The notes under the pieces were generated by a model, which was given only the letters and a program-made list of their open reading frames with translations, searched no databases and had not been told where the DNA came from. Below, one piece after another: positions 27,170 through 48,359 of a DNA stretch of 64,000 nucleotides. Positions within the stretch are counted from its first letter, which is position 1, and each line of letters opens with the position of its first letter. The stretch is taken from positions 62,001 to 126,000 of the forward strand of contig RCAB01000082.1 in NCBI GenBank assembly GCA_003640385.1, given 5' to 3'. The position numbers and the translations under genes were made by a program. Source of the DNA: Setaria digitata. Its lineage: Eukaryota; Nematoda; Chromadorea; Rhabditida; Setariidae.

Positions 27170-29664
27170 TTGCAAAAAGAAAACGAAAAAGAAATATATA
27201 CATATATAAAGTAACAAAATAATGGTATCTAGAGAAACAAAAATTGAAAGAAAATATGTTTTCTTAAATTGGCTCATTAGATCTTTTTAATTATATCTGT
27301 TCGACAATTAATTCTATGTGTACAGAAGCAGAATGTATTAAAAATGCATTGTTACAAAAATTAATTCACTCTTATTTGCTCAGCACATTTGTCAATTGAA
27401 TTATTTATTTATTTATTTTTTTTCTATGCAAATATTTCCAAAAAGTTATTATACTAATATGAAAAATTGAAAGTTAAAAAAAAAACGATTGTTTAGTAAA
27501 TGTTTTGACATAAATGACATTTACGTCAAATTTCACTTTTTTTTTCTTTTTTTTTTACAAGAAAAAAAAAATCACTTATTTAATGAAGCAGTAACACAAT
27601 ACAAAAATTATATCATACAGAAGAAGAAGAAGAAAAAAAAAAAAAATCGAATAAAAAAATAAAAAATTAAACAATAACTAAATGCTGTAACGGAAAAGGA
27701 TCAGAAAAATAATGGGTCATCTTTGAAGTCAAAAAGTTCCTAATTAATAAAAAATTCCCATTTTTTATGTTTAAACTGATTGATCATTAATTGAGCCTTT
27801 ATAATAACTTGCGAAGTCATTCATTTGGATTTATGTTTTCGATACGATAACATATTTTATAAAAGTATCACTCGATAATTTCGAAAAACAATCACAAATC
27901 ATTTTTTTTTTTTCGTAATTCTAATCCATCATTTTTCAGCAATACATTTTGTTCGTATTTAATGGCAATTTCAGTTAATTGATATCGTGTCACATTTAAC
28001 TAATGAAAAGTAAATACAAAATGAATGCATCCACACGAACACACATATTAATGATCATCATTATTATCAATACTTTTTGCCATTATCACCGCTAACAATA
28101 TTTTGATTATCAGTACTGTCAACATCATCATCATCACTATAATTATCATTATTATCATTTCATCATCACCATCGCCACCATCATTATTATTATTATCAAA
28201 TGCAAATGCGAACAATGCGACGAGGTCATATTTGTAAATTAATTATTTTGACAGACAAGCACACAAAAGAAGAAGTTATCATTTGGAAAATAAAAGAAAA
28301 TGATTAAGGAATGCTATTTAAAAAAAAAAAAAAAGCTTCACGGAAACTCACTGCGAGAATAATTTCCGATTAGCAATTTTTTCGTATTCTATTATTTATT
28401 ACACTAGTTTATTCTTGTTTCAGCAAGCTTTTCAAATTCTTTGAAATACAATTTTTTTGTTTTTTATTTCACAAAAGAGAAAGAACAGCGAAAGTTACAT
28501 TAGATACTGTAAATACAATATGCAAATACGTGAGTGCACGTGGATTCAACCAGTTTAAGATGGAAATAAATGTGTTGAATTTCCAAACGTACGTGATGCA
28601 TTTTACGTGATGATGATCCACTTTCAGATGCACGTGAACGTTATCACATTTACAGTTTCAATTTATGCATCTGAACCCAATGAAACAATTGTAAGTGAAA
28701 ACTATCAAAAGAGAGCGGGTGATAACAAAAGCACAAATGATTATAGTTATCTTCAAAAAAAAAGAAAACTTTAAAATCAGTCGGTGAAATGTGTAAACTT
28801 TAATTCTTATTATAAAAGAACAAATGGTTAATTAATGCAACGAAATGAAAGAAATATGAATGAATTAATTAAGTTAAATTAATCATAAATGTTTGACAAT
28901 AAAAAAGTCCAAGTATCAACTGCGAATTTCAAAATAATTAAAGAAATGAAATTCCATGAAAATAGATCCCATTTCAGATGTAATTTGTTAATATAACGAA
29001 AATTTAATTTAACAACGAATGGCACCAAAAATAATAGAATTTGAAAATTAATTAAATGTGAATTGGAAGGCTTTAGACTTTTTTTTCTTTGATTTTTTTT
29101 TTTCTAAAGCTAAATTTAAATATTTATTCAGGTAAGGGGGCTATGAAGTGTGTTGAAGCCAATAACAATAAATTAAAAAATTTGACCAAACTGTACGAAA
29201 ATCTTCAATATTTGGTAGTTAATAGTTTAACTCAAAAATACTTGGTATTGATAATGCTGCAAATATGGATGCTCACAGCATTTAAAATTTAAAATTAATT
29301 TTATTTAAAATTAAATTAAAGAAATTTTGAACTTAAAACTTAAAGGACTAAAAATTCCATTTTAAAATCAAAAAAAAAAAAGGGAAAATATTTCACATTA
29401 CTATAAATGAGTTGAGTTGAAAACAAGAAGAAGAAAAAGGAAATGGAAAAATGATAATTGAAATGTGAAAAAATGAAATGAAAAACAAATGATGTCATCT
29501 AAAAAAAGAAAAAAAAAAAAAGAAAGAACGAAATCGAAAAGAAGCTAAATGAAAAGGAAAAAGAAGAAAATGATCGAGATAATTAGAAATTCGAAATACA
29601 AATACAAATGGCGTGAAATTCAAAGAAATGAAATAAAATTTTTGAAATTAATTTTATTTAATTT

Positions 29665-37274
<7,610 letters not shown>

Positions 37275-40200
37275 TGTTGCGCAGAAATTCTTTATCCCAG
37301 TAATTTTTTTATACTTTTCTTTTTTTTCCCTTTTGGTCAGCTTAAAAATAATTCATGGAAACAAAAAATACCACATGTATAATTCGCTTAAATGAATAAA
37401 TGAAGAATTTTATGGAAAGGAAAAAAAAAATTTACATATTTGAAATAAATAATAAATAAATAAACAATTTATAGATAAACTTTATCTTGTTGCATGTATA
37501 AAAGCATAAAATTTAACCGAAAAACAAAGAATAAATTTTATGCTTTAACAAAATTTTACTAAATAATTAAATTAATGAAGTACAAACCTGTGAAAGTCAA
37601 AAAAAAGAACAAAAATAACAGTAGTCCGAAATTAATTCAATCTTTTGCTGCTATATCGATTCCACCTTGTTGTCGTTTCTTTAAAAAAAAAAAAAGAAAA
37701 AAAAAAAGCGAAATTTGAAAATGGCAAGTCGAGATGATAACTGAAGATTACTGCACCATCGCCATCACCAACAACAACAAGTGAGCCTTAAAAATCCTTA
37801 AAGCTTAAATTATAAACACACATTTTTTAAAAAAAAAAAAAATATTTCTTGCAAATTTGCATCGACATGATGCTAAATTAACGCAATTTCACGTCATTGA
37901 ATGTTGTATCTTTCTTTTTTTTTCACCTCCTCTCTCTTCCGCGATTATGAGTTAAAATGTTTATTGACGTTTATTTAGCGTAACTTTACGTCAAATGTTT
38001 CTAAGCTTACGACTTAAAACACAAATTCATTTCCAAAAGTATTCGTTATCAATTTACGTAATTTTATGCCAGAATTACTTTAAGTTATCACCCTTAATAA
38101 TTTTGTTATCTTTTCAATCATTATCGAAATAGCGCTTAAAATAATATTGTTGTAAACCTTACGAAGTAAATAACATTAGGAGGAAATAAAAACAAACTGA
38201 TAAATAACATTTATATTTTATCAAATAAGTGTGATAATTTTTAGTCATACTTCACTTAAACAATTTTTTTTTTTTTTTTTTTCTTCAATAATTTCAAATG
38301 ATTTGTAAATAGATTGATGTGAACTTTAGACATTAAAAAGCATTCAAATTTTTATCGGAAATAAAGAAAAATTTCAAATTTAATTATTATAAAAAAAAAA
38401 AACTCACAAAAGGCATATTTGAAATGAGCAGCAAATAATAGTTTAGTTCACAATTATCAAAAAATTTTAACAAAATTTTGAAAAAAAAAAAAATTATAAA
38501 TAATAAGTATATGTCTTTTCACTATATTTGATTATTCATTGTTTAGCAAAATTCACATTTAGAATTTCAATTTTTAAATCTTCTACAACTTTTCTATTCT
38601 CAACTTCAAAAATCACGCTGAATGATTATTTTAGCTAATCTTCTAACCTGCTTTCTAACTTGCAAATTTCTTACAGTTTTAACAACGATCACACCTTGAA
38701 ATACCATAGTAATTTCATTTACAAAAAAAGAAAATTTCTAAATTTAAATAAAATTTCATTTACTGCATCTGTTTTGGTCGAAACCATTAAAGTCTAAACT
38801 TGATAATGCTACATTATATCAAAACAAAAAAAAAAAAAAAAGAAAATTTACAATTAAATGAAAAATACATAAGTTTAAGTTTGAGAGAGAGAGAGAAAAA
38901 AAAAAAGGAAAATTTCATTAAAAGGTCATTCCATTAAAATCTTAAAAGGTACAAATCGAACTAGACTTATTATATCGTCCAGAAACATAAATCAAGCTCA
39001 GGCCATTGTCAGGAAAAAATGTTCCAGTCCTTTCTTGTCCTTTTTTTTTTTTCATTTTCACTTGAAAATAAGTAATGGAAATGTTGCTAGATCGAGAAAA
39101 TTCCCAAGATAATCAGTTCATTTTTATGCGCCCTTTTGTGACACGTTTTTTTTTCTTTCTTTTTTTTTTTTTTTTTTTTAATTTTTTGCAAAAAGATGGA
39201 TAAGTGGGAGGGAGGATATGTGGAATAGAAATATTTGTTAGTGTTCTGGTTGATGAAATGATGGAATTGGGAGAACGCGGGAATAGCAGCTGAGGGAGAA
39301 GGAGAGATATTATATATATTTTGAGGGAAAATAATTAGAATAAAAAGGAAATGGGAATCATTAAAAAAGCAATATTTGAAGGGGAATAAAATATGAAATG
39401 GCTTATTAATTAGGTAATTTAGATTAACTGGAATTAAAAAGGAAACGAAATGATTTTGAATATATTGGAATTTATCGATTCTATAAGCTTTAAATTTCAA
39501 AATTATTCGATAGTGCAGTAATTGATTATAAAATAAAATCATCAAAAATTATTCATATCATTAAAAGGATTATATTAAAATTCACTTCATCTCAGAATTG
39601 AAAAATTCGAAAATTATATACATCACATGCATTAAAAATTATTATTAACTTAAAATAATTAATTAAATTGATTATTTTATGCAAAATGAATTTTACGTCA
39701 TTTGTTTGAAATTTTATTTTTAATTGAAGAAAAAATTATTTGCAATGAAACGATTAATTGGAAAATGATATATCTGAATAAATAATTCTCTTTTTTAAAT
39801 TCCAATCGATTCTTTTATTACTCCAGTATAATTTCAGTTCATTAAATTTACCAAATGATAATTTTTGATTTGATAATAACGCACTCTTTCATCGGCCATT
39901 AATTTCTTACTAATTCAATTCAATTATTTTTCAGCAAATAATAAATTGTAGCTAAAAGAAGAGGAGAAATTTCTATCAGAACAGTTGACGTTCTTTTCTT
40001 CTTCTTTTCCTAAATTCAATGGATCAATGATAAGAAATATTGCAATTAATAAAATTTCAATCTTTTGGCAACTATGTAACAGTCAACAAATTTCTACCCC
40101 TACTTTAAGCTTATTAGAAAAAGAAAACTAAATTTCAACAAAATTTATCCACGAAAGTTCTTAGCCATTCATAATACATTTGCTCTAAAAAAAAAAAAAA

Positions 40201-42030
40201 AAGAAAAAGAAAAAAAGAGAAACGAAAATTTATTTATGACTTTTCCGGCACTATTTTGCTGGAAAAAAAAGAACAATTTTTTAAAAAAAAGAATAAATTT
40301 CGGCTTCTTTCGAAATTATTTTTAGAATTTTTTTTTTTTTATAAAATTTTTCTGTTAAACAAAAAATAGTGGAAAAAAAAGCTGAAATTTTCAATTTTTT
40401 CTTCAAAATAAAATGATAACAGCACTATTATGTAAGAGCAAATCATAAGTGAACAGCAGCGCATTCAGGCAAACTATTAATTATTCAGGAAATTAATGAA
40501 TGAAGAAAAGAGGATAAAATAAAACTCAAGTTGACACTGTGATGATAATTTTTAAAGAACGAAATTTTAGATAATGAAATGAATATTTTGAGGAGGAAAA
40601 GAAAAGGACGACTCTTTTGCTTTTTGAATAACTAACATGTAATTTGATAGCATTGAACGGAATAGTAAAAATTGAAATTTAATTACTACAATATAAAATA
40701 ATAAATGAAAATTGGAAATTTTCCGAAGAAAAAGGAATTAAAATGGTTGCAAATTAAACCTGCATATGTTATTATTTGCTGCAAAGAAGAAAATACCAAT
40801 GAAAGGAGATATAAAAAGATTGAAGAAATAAACTGACAAAATGTTATTAAAAAATGAAATCAATCGCATTTACTGAAATATTAAAATCGAAATTTAAAAT
40901 ACCATTGGAAAATTCATTTTCGAAAAAAAAAAAGAAAGAAAAGGAAATTAAAATGATTGGAAAATGAATTCGTTTAAGCTACTGAATAACATAAATAAAG
41001 GATAAAATTAGAGCATTAGAAGGAAGGATAGAAAGAAAAAACCGATAAAGGATATGTTAAAAATAAAAAAAAAAATGATAAAAATGATTGAAAAAAAAAA
41101 TAATAGCCATAAAGTATAAAAAGGGAAACTCATAAAAAGCTAAAAAGAATGAAATTAAAACGAATATGAAATTATATAGTTTCTTATTTAAACGCATTTA
41201 CAACGTTCTTAATAAATTTTGGAGATGAATTTGAGAGAGTTGAAAAAAAAAAAAAAAAAAGTTTACTGATAAGGTGATAAAAGAACAAACCTATCTATAC
41301 ATGCTCTTGCTCTGTGTAAAAAAAATAAGTTTCACAAGTTGTGGAGCTACTGCTAAGTTTGAATCATTTTATGATGAAACAATTTTTTTCTAAATATGAT
41401 TGAAATTTAAAACAAAAATTTGCAACAAAAAAGTGATTGACTATTTCAATTTTTTTTTTCGTAAGGCAAAAATTATCTCATGAGATGTTTCACAAAAAAC
41501 CAAAAAAAAAAAAGCTTCTTCTTTTAAATTGATAGAAATTAAAAACTCTTTTATCTATAACTTTCAATATTTTATTGAATGAAAAAAAAAAAAAAAAATT
41601 CGCCCATGAAGTGAAGTAATAATGAATAATAAACTGATGATAAATTTTATTTTATTCTTTTTAAATTCAAATTATAACAAAATTTGAAAATGACCAGGAA
41701 CCGCTTATAAATAGTTTTTGCCTTCACAAGCTGATAAGCAAAAAGGTGATAAGCAAAAGATCATTGATCGGATTTGCTGAAATTTGCAATATTTCATTTC
41801 GAAGGCAACTAAACATTCTCTCTCTCTTTTTCACTTCAACTTTATCCCTTCTAAATTTTTTTTTTCTTCCTAAAAATTCCCAAAATCATTCATTTAGTTT
41901 CATATTTAAATAATGGTGTTTTTTTTTTAATTTCCCTTAATTAAAATTTAAACAGAAAATGGTTAAAAATTGTGAAACGATAGTTGTCAGCAACAGAAAT
42001 GAAAACGTTCACCGAATGGGAATTAAACTG

Positions 42031-42309
42031 GTTATTAGCATAGCAAAGAGATTCAGAATGTTATTAGCACAGCAAAAAGGTTTAAGATGTTATTAGCGTA
42101 GCAAGAGATTCAGAATGTTATTAGCACAGCAAAAAGGTTTAAGATGTTATTAGCGTAGCAAGAGATTCAGAATGTTATTAGCACAGCAAAAAGGTTTAAG
42201 ATGTTATTAGCGTAGCAAGAGATTCAGAATGTTATTAGCACAGCAAAAAGGTTTAAGATGTTATTAGCGTAGCAAAGAGATTCAGAATGTTATTAGCATA
42301 TCAAAGAGC
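42031..42309. repeat. 57-bp tandem repeat built from two related half-units
   Basis: About five copies of a 57-bp unit. Each unit holds two similar halves of 28-29 bp, GTTATTAGCACAGCAAAAAG... and GTTATTAGCGTAGCAAGAGA..., giving a higher-order arrangement. The edge copies read GCATAGCAAAGAG and GCATATCAAAGAG and are more diverged, as expected for an array homogenised at its centre. Confidence 0.92.
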
Positions 42310-43248
42310 TAGATGACCAAGTGACCATATCGAATTTGCAAAAAAGCCAAAAGGAATCTCAAGAAGTGTTATCGCATTTTACATTTAATTCTTTACTAAC
42401 AATAGAAACTTTAAATTAAATGAAACAGTTTTAGGAAATAATTTAAAAAAAAAAAAAGAGAAAATAAAATAGAATTAAAAATGAAATGGTAATAAAGAAG
42501 GAAAAACGAAAAAAAAGAGAAAGAGAAATTAGAAAAAATACGATGCAGAAATGGTATAAAATTGGATAAGAACAATAAAATGAAAGAATATTGTCTAAAA
42601 AAGAGCATCAGAAAAATGAAATGAAATAATAAAAATAAATAAAAAGTAATAAAATTACTAAAATTATTCTAAGACAATGAAGACAAATGAAAAAAAAAAG
42701 GTAATTTTATAATTTAATGGGAAAAAAAATCGCTTTATTTGATCCAAAAAAGAAAAAAACTATTTTCAAACTTTGATAATCTCGATTAAATTAAAAGCAG
42801 CATTAAAATTTCAAAATTTTTAACAAGAACTAATCCTAAAAAAATACAATTCTACAACATTAATAATTTAATTGAAAAAATTTATAATTCAGAAATAAAA
42901 GAATTCAAATTCTAATTGTGTTTTAAATGATAAACGAGATATTCGTTAACATATAAGCGGAACATTTTTTGTATGAAATTTAGGCAGAAACAAAATTAGA
43001 TGTTTAGTTTTAATTAAATGAAATCATTGCCCCCGAAAGTAGCACATATTCATTTCTCGAAAAAAAAAAAAAGCTTTCCTTTTCCGGTAAGATAAAAATA
43101 AAAAAAAATAAAAAAAGCAGAAAAATTTTCTATTTGGGAATTGAATTTGATTTACATCCATATTCATTTCGTTTTTTATTAGTGCTTCTCTTTGGTGATT
43201 TTATAAATGATTGCATCAGTAGAAGGAAAATAAGAAAGGAATGAATGA

Positions 43249-43371
43249 TTAGATTAGAAAGTGATTTACGATTTTAGATGATATCTGATCCGGAATGGCA
43301 TAATCCAGAAAATGAGCATTCTCTTCAGGATGTCCTATAAGCAAAGCGATTACAACTATAAATATCTTCAT
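43249..43371 (-). CDS. Possible small secreted peptide (40 codons) or first exon
   Basis: On the minus strand an ATG at 43369-43371 opens MKIFIVVIALLIGHPEENAH and then FLDYAIPDQISSKIVNHFLI before a stop. The first 12-13 residues look like a signal peptide core with an N-terminal Lys. Unlike most open frames nearby it is not Phe/Lys/Asn low-complexity. A GCAG plus A-rich leader lies just upstream, and a GT follows SSKI, so it could also be a first exon. I do not recognise a homologue, and I found no downstream exon. Chance occurrence is quite possible. Confidence 0.25.
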   Translation of the reverse strand: MKIFIVVIALLIGHPEENAHFLDYAIPDQISSKIVNHFLI

Positions 43372-43629
43372 TTTTTTTTTTTTTTCTGCTTTTTTCCATA
43401 TAATTCGTTGAATTAAATGAGAAAATGGAAAAAAAAAACTGCAAAAATAAGTAAAATTTTGAAAGTTTTATGATAATTTGAACACTGCTGATAATAAAAA
43501 AAGTTATCAGTGTACATGTCTGTGTTAACTGGGTGATAAATCATAAGTAAGATATGGCTAAGTGTAACATTTAAATATTTTCCTCTGCATTAATTAATAA
43601 TATACATTTTGCTACTGTCTGTCAAATAA

Positions 43630-44180
43630 AAGATACACATAACGATGTGCCGAAGTATTCAAACGTTACTACTTTATGGCGTACGTCTATTTTTACACGG
43701 AAGATACACGTAACAATGTGTCAACGTTGTCAACTTGATGGCTAAAGACATCACATATTATATTAATAAATAAATCACTAGCATCATATCAAGAGAGAAA
43801 TAATTAACAACTAATCCACTGAAGTATACTTGATTATTTATCACGTACGTGTTGTTGCTTGCTACATGAAAGATACACGTAACAACGCATCAACGTACTC
43901 GAACAACACTAAAATATTACGCATTATCTTACTAAATCATTACATTATCGTGAGAGAATTAAATGCAGCTTATAACTAATGCGTTAACGTACGGTTACGT
44001 AAAGCTTTCAGGTAACAAACAACAACAACACGTAGCTCAGTAAAAGATTACGCATTATTCTACATCAAGTTAAAGAGTTAATTAAACGCAACCTATTTAA
44101 GAGTGCCGAATGGATTTATGACGTGCGTAACAATTGACCATGAAATGATACACGTAACCATTTCAATTAACTAAAATTAC
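43630..44180. repeat. Diverged dispersed repeats with GATACACGTAAC core
   Basis: Related segments begin near 43632, 43703, 43870 and 44151, with cores such as GATACACGTAACAATGTGTC and GATACACGTAACAACGCATC. They are spaced irregularly and embedded in sequence rich in ACGT palindromes. No coding frame is seen. Confidence 0.6.
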
Positions 44181-44556
44181 TCTATTTACCTTTCGTCATC
44201 TACGATTGTCGATAAAGTGAATTAACATAAAATACATAATGCGTCACATGAGGGATGGGAAGGTTTCCATTCATTAGCAATAAAATTGACGAAAGTTTTC
44301 AGAAAAAGCTTTTAAGCTTCAACTTAAAAACTAAGGGAATTTCATTAAATGCTTCCAAAATCTCTTGAGAATTTTGTCTTCCGACGAGAAAACGGCAATA
44401 TAAAGAGTAAAAAGGAGGAAAGAAAGAGTATAATTTATGGAAGATTTATTAGATTGACGTATTGTCGTCTAATATATGTTTTAGACAATACGTCTAAATG
44501 TACGTTTATAATAGACGTACCTATTATGAAAAGTATTATATGAAATATTTTTTTTT

Positions 44557-44704
44557 GCTTTTGCACTTAAGTTAAAATATTTTAATTTAAATTAATGCTT
44601 AATAGATTTATTAGAAAAAAAGAAAAAAAAAAANCTTTGCACTTAAGTTAAAATATTTTAATTTAAATTAATGCTTAATAGATTAGAAAAAAAGAAAAAA
44701 AAAA
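44557..44704. repeat. Duplicated flanks around a single N at 44634
   Basis: The sequence starting CTTTTGCACTTAAGTTAAAA before the N recurs as CTTTGCACTTAAGTTAAAA after it, through the GCTTAATAGATT word and into the following poly-A. A short TTATTAG insertion differs between copies. This is most likely an unmerged contig overlap. Confidence 0.85.
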
Positions 44705-45614
44705 CGCTACACGAAAAAAAGAAGTTTTCACACCAATAAGTTATTTATGTATAAAATGGATATAAACAATTTATCTCTTCCTTCGTTCATTTCTTTGATT
44801 TTATTTATTTATTTATTAATTTTTTTTTTTTTTTTTTGCAATAAGATGAAAATAAAATTTAAAAAAAAAAGGCGAGTAGAAAAAGAAAGAAAAAAAAATG
44901 AAAAAGGAAGTTTAATTTTGTAAGGGAAATAATTAGTATTAAATATAGACGAAAGAAAAAATAATGGGAAAAATTTAAAGCAATTTAAGTAAAATAACTA
45001 AACAAAATGATGAATTATTATGTTATTTTCAGTACAAGTTTTAACTGATAGTTGATGTCATGAAAAGAAATGAAAAAAAAAAAATACGAAAACATTTCAA
45101 TTTATAAATGTAAAAATTTTTCTAAGGATTTTGGTCATGTTTATTAAAAAAAAAAAAATTATTAAATGGAAATTATTAAATGAAAAATCAAGGCATATAA
45201 TATTTATTTTTTTTTATCTTAATGAATATTTACTTTTTCTCTTATCCTTATATATATCGAAGATGATGATGCAGCAGTTTTAAATGAATTATTTGTCTGG
45301 GATAGATGATCAAATAGATGTTTGTGACTGATTGATTTTTTTCTAAAATAACTAATTAACTTTCGAAAGACTGATTACTTATTTAAAACATTAATCAGTT
45401 TTTGATTGATTATTTAGCTGAGCTAGCTAATTAATTTAGCACATCTTTCGTGAATTTTTAATTGCTTCTCAAAAATGATCGAATTATACATTAATAATTG
45501 AGTACTAGTACTCATTTTAATACTAAAAGTGGGCATCTTTAATCGCAAAAAGGGAAAAGAAGAGAATTAAGACAGGTAGAACTATAAAGATGTCATAAAT
45601 AATGTGACTTGTAA

Positions 45615-45617
<3 letters not shown>

Positions 45618-45653
<36 letters not shown>

Positions 45654-45724
45654 ATATAATATATATATTATATAATATATATATATATATATAATATATA
45701 ATATATATATATATATATAATATA
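45618..45724. repeat. (AT)n microsatellite with phase slips
   Basis: More than 100 bp of alternating AT with several ATAATAT interruptions, strongly self-complementary. Confidence 0.9.
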
Positions 45725-48359
45725 AGAACTGAAATGCTGTAATAATCAATAAATAGTTAATTTTAAATTGAGTCACTCGAGTCAAAGAGTGTTTATGTAT
45801 ATGGTGAAATTCTTAAATGCAAAGTTTGGCAATTAAAATCTGGTGAAAAATGAATTGAGTAATTTGATAGAAATTAAAGAGTTAATTGTTAGTTCAGGAA
45901 AAAAAAATAAAAGCAAAAATTATTAACCATTTATCAATACACAGTAGCAGCAAATGATATAAAACTAAAATGTTGTAATAATCAATAAATTTTTAAAATT
46001 AAAATGCTTTAAATAATCACTGAAATCAAAGAATAAAACAGATGTTAGAAAGCCGTTGCTGTTTTATTTCATCATACAGCATATCAGTGATGATAAAGAT
46101 TGGTAAAGATGATAATAATTTATGAGGATAGTGGGATAGAGATTGAGATGAACAACAATAATAATAAGGGCATGATGATGAAGGCGATAATGACTGATGA
46201 GTGGGATGATGATAATAATGAGATCACGATTGATAGAGGTTATCGTTTATGAATGCTGATATGATATGATTTCAATAAAAATAATGATTTTAAAAAAAAT
46301 TGCAATGACGATGACACGTGAAGATTGTGGTAATTGGAAAAAAATAATAATAATAATAATGATTGAAAAATATGATAATGATAAGTGTAAAGAGATGATA
46401 ACGATGATATGACAGTAGTAATAGTGATGATTGACACTCTAATGCCAACGATAAAAACGATATCAATAACGAAGATGGCTTTTCAAAATCGTGCTGATAA
46501 TTTTTAGCAATAATAATTCTGAAAATAATAAATTAAACACCTGCAATATAGACTATTCTAATCTGACTAAAAGGTAGACAAATTCAAGAATATTAAATTA
46601 TTGAATGAAAAATTCAATGGTATGAATGAAATGAAAAATATTATCAGTGATAAAAAGAAATGGCTTTTTTTTTTTTCTTTTTTTTTCTTTTCCTATCATA
46701 TTGAAATTTTGCAAAAATAATAATTATTAAAATTCGAAAATTTGCAATACGATAGATGGATGAATGGATACATTTGAAATGATTTAGAGAAGAAAAGAAG
46801 ATTACTTCCGATAAATTAATTAGACAAACTATATATGGCATACTTCCTTACTTCAATCACTTCATGATGACAACTTGTATTCATCATTTGCTTCTCTTTC
46901 TCATTGATTACTTACAATTCAGTGGAACTTATTCCACTTTCAAACGACAAAATACACGAAAGATGAATGCAATTATTAATAAATTAAATTAAAAATTCCA
47001 CAAAATGTTGATGTATTTCAAAAAATTATCGAAATATTTAAAACATTATATTCGTGTAAAAACAAAAAAAAAGAAACAAAATTGGAAATAACTTTTTAAA
47101 TTTACATTTATCTTTACATGAATAATTTTTGTTTTTGTTTTTTTTTTTTTTCTGTTCTAATTAGTATATTTTACATTTCTAATATTTTTATTCTCACAAA
47201 GTTGCTAATTTAAATTACCAATAAATTAAAATATTTAACTGATAAATCTGATAAATATCACTAAGAAACTTTAAAAAAAGAAATTGCACACATGTAGGAA
47301 ATGTAATGTGATCATTTTCTTCTTTTTTTTTTTTTTTTTGCTTTCGTCCCTTATCTGTTTTATCACCAGCGATATTAGAATCAATTTCTACACTGATAAC
47401 AGGATAGCAAAATCACTTGTAATTCAACTTATTGTAAATTTCAATCATTTTTATGCAATTAAAACTTGGAAAAACATAAATGTACATATTCTTTTTTCAA
47501 TCCTTTCACATTTTATCATTTTCTAAATGCTTCTTTTGGTTTTTTAAATACACTTATAATTTTTTATCTTTTTAAATATAAGCATTTTTTTTTTAACACA
47601 TAAATATATGTAATGTAATTAGTTCACTGCCGAATCATAAATATTCAAAAAAGCAAAAATTATACGGTGTCGAAAAATTCTGAATAATTTGATAATATCT
47701 ATGTTGGATGAATTGAAATTTTCAAGTATTAGTAATGGATAAATTGAGTTTTTCCTATGATACTACCTATGATATACGATACTATGATACGGATGATGAT
47801 ATTGAAAAAAAAAATGAAATTTTTGAACTGATTAAATGAAATGAATTTAATCGATTAATTGATTTGTTTGGAAAAGTTGAAAATTTTGAAGTTTCAAACA
47901 GTAATGTAAAAAAAAAGAAAGAAACTTGCTACAAGACGGGTCAGTCTTATCCTAATTTAATTTCATTCCGAAAAAAAAAAAATCCTCTCTTTACTTTCGA
48001 TTTGTTCGATTTCAAAAAAAAAAAAAAAAGTTATTTCTTTTTCTTTTCTTTTATTATATTAGCTTCAATCAAGAAGAATAGAAAGCAGCAAGACCGGCTG
48101 AACTAAAAAATAAAATAAAAGATTGCGTGAAGAAAATGATTTTCAAATGATTCATACCTTTTCGTAAATTTATTTTTATCTTATCAATTATCAGTTTTTT
48201 TTTTTTTTTTTTCTTACTTCTCCTCTTTTTGCAATGATATCTAATCAGAAATTCTGAAATAATCCATTAAAAGAATGGAAATATATACTGATGTATAATT
48301 TTTTAATTAATGTCATTTCTTGTTTACATCCCGCTTTGTTATGTTGTTTACATATTTAC

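Larger units (their letters stand above)
18637..29664. other. Long non-coding region between the phosphatase-like gene and goa-1
   Basis: No gene was supportable in about 11 kb. Contents: GA/CT microsatellites near 18757-18798, 19839-19868, 20261-20278, 23802-23838, 24477-24492 and 24749-24777; a CA/TG alternating region at 19380-19640; an AT dinucleotide tract at 27112-27169; TCA/ATT-rich simple sequence at 28040-28200; many poly-A/T runs; and an assembly join at 23221. A locally GC-richer patch at about 24300-24430 (CCCCCGGGTTTTCCCGGTCCC-like) could be promoter or a UTR exon. Open frames in the region are all low-complexity. Confidence 0.6.

Noticed and set aside
39087..39545. 152-codon open frame on the minus strand
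   Set aside because: It ends in a Lys run translated from poly-T, has a low-complexity composition, and shows no recognisable domain or supporting splice signals.
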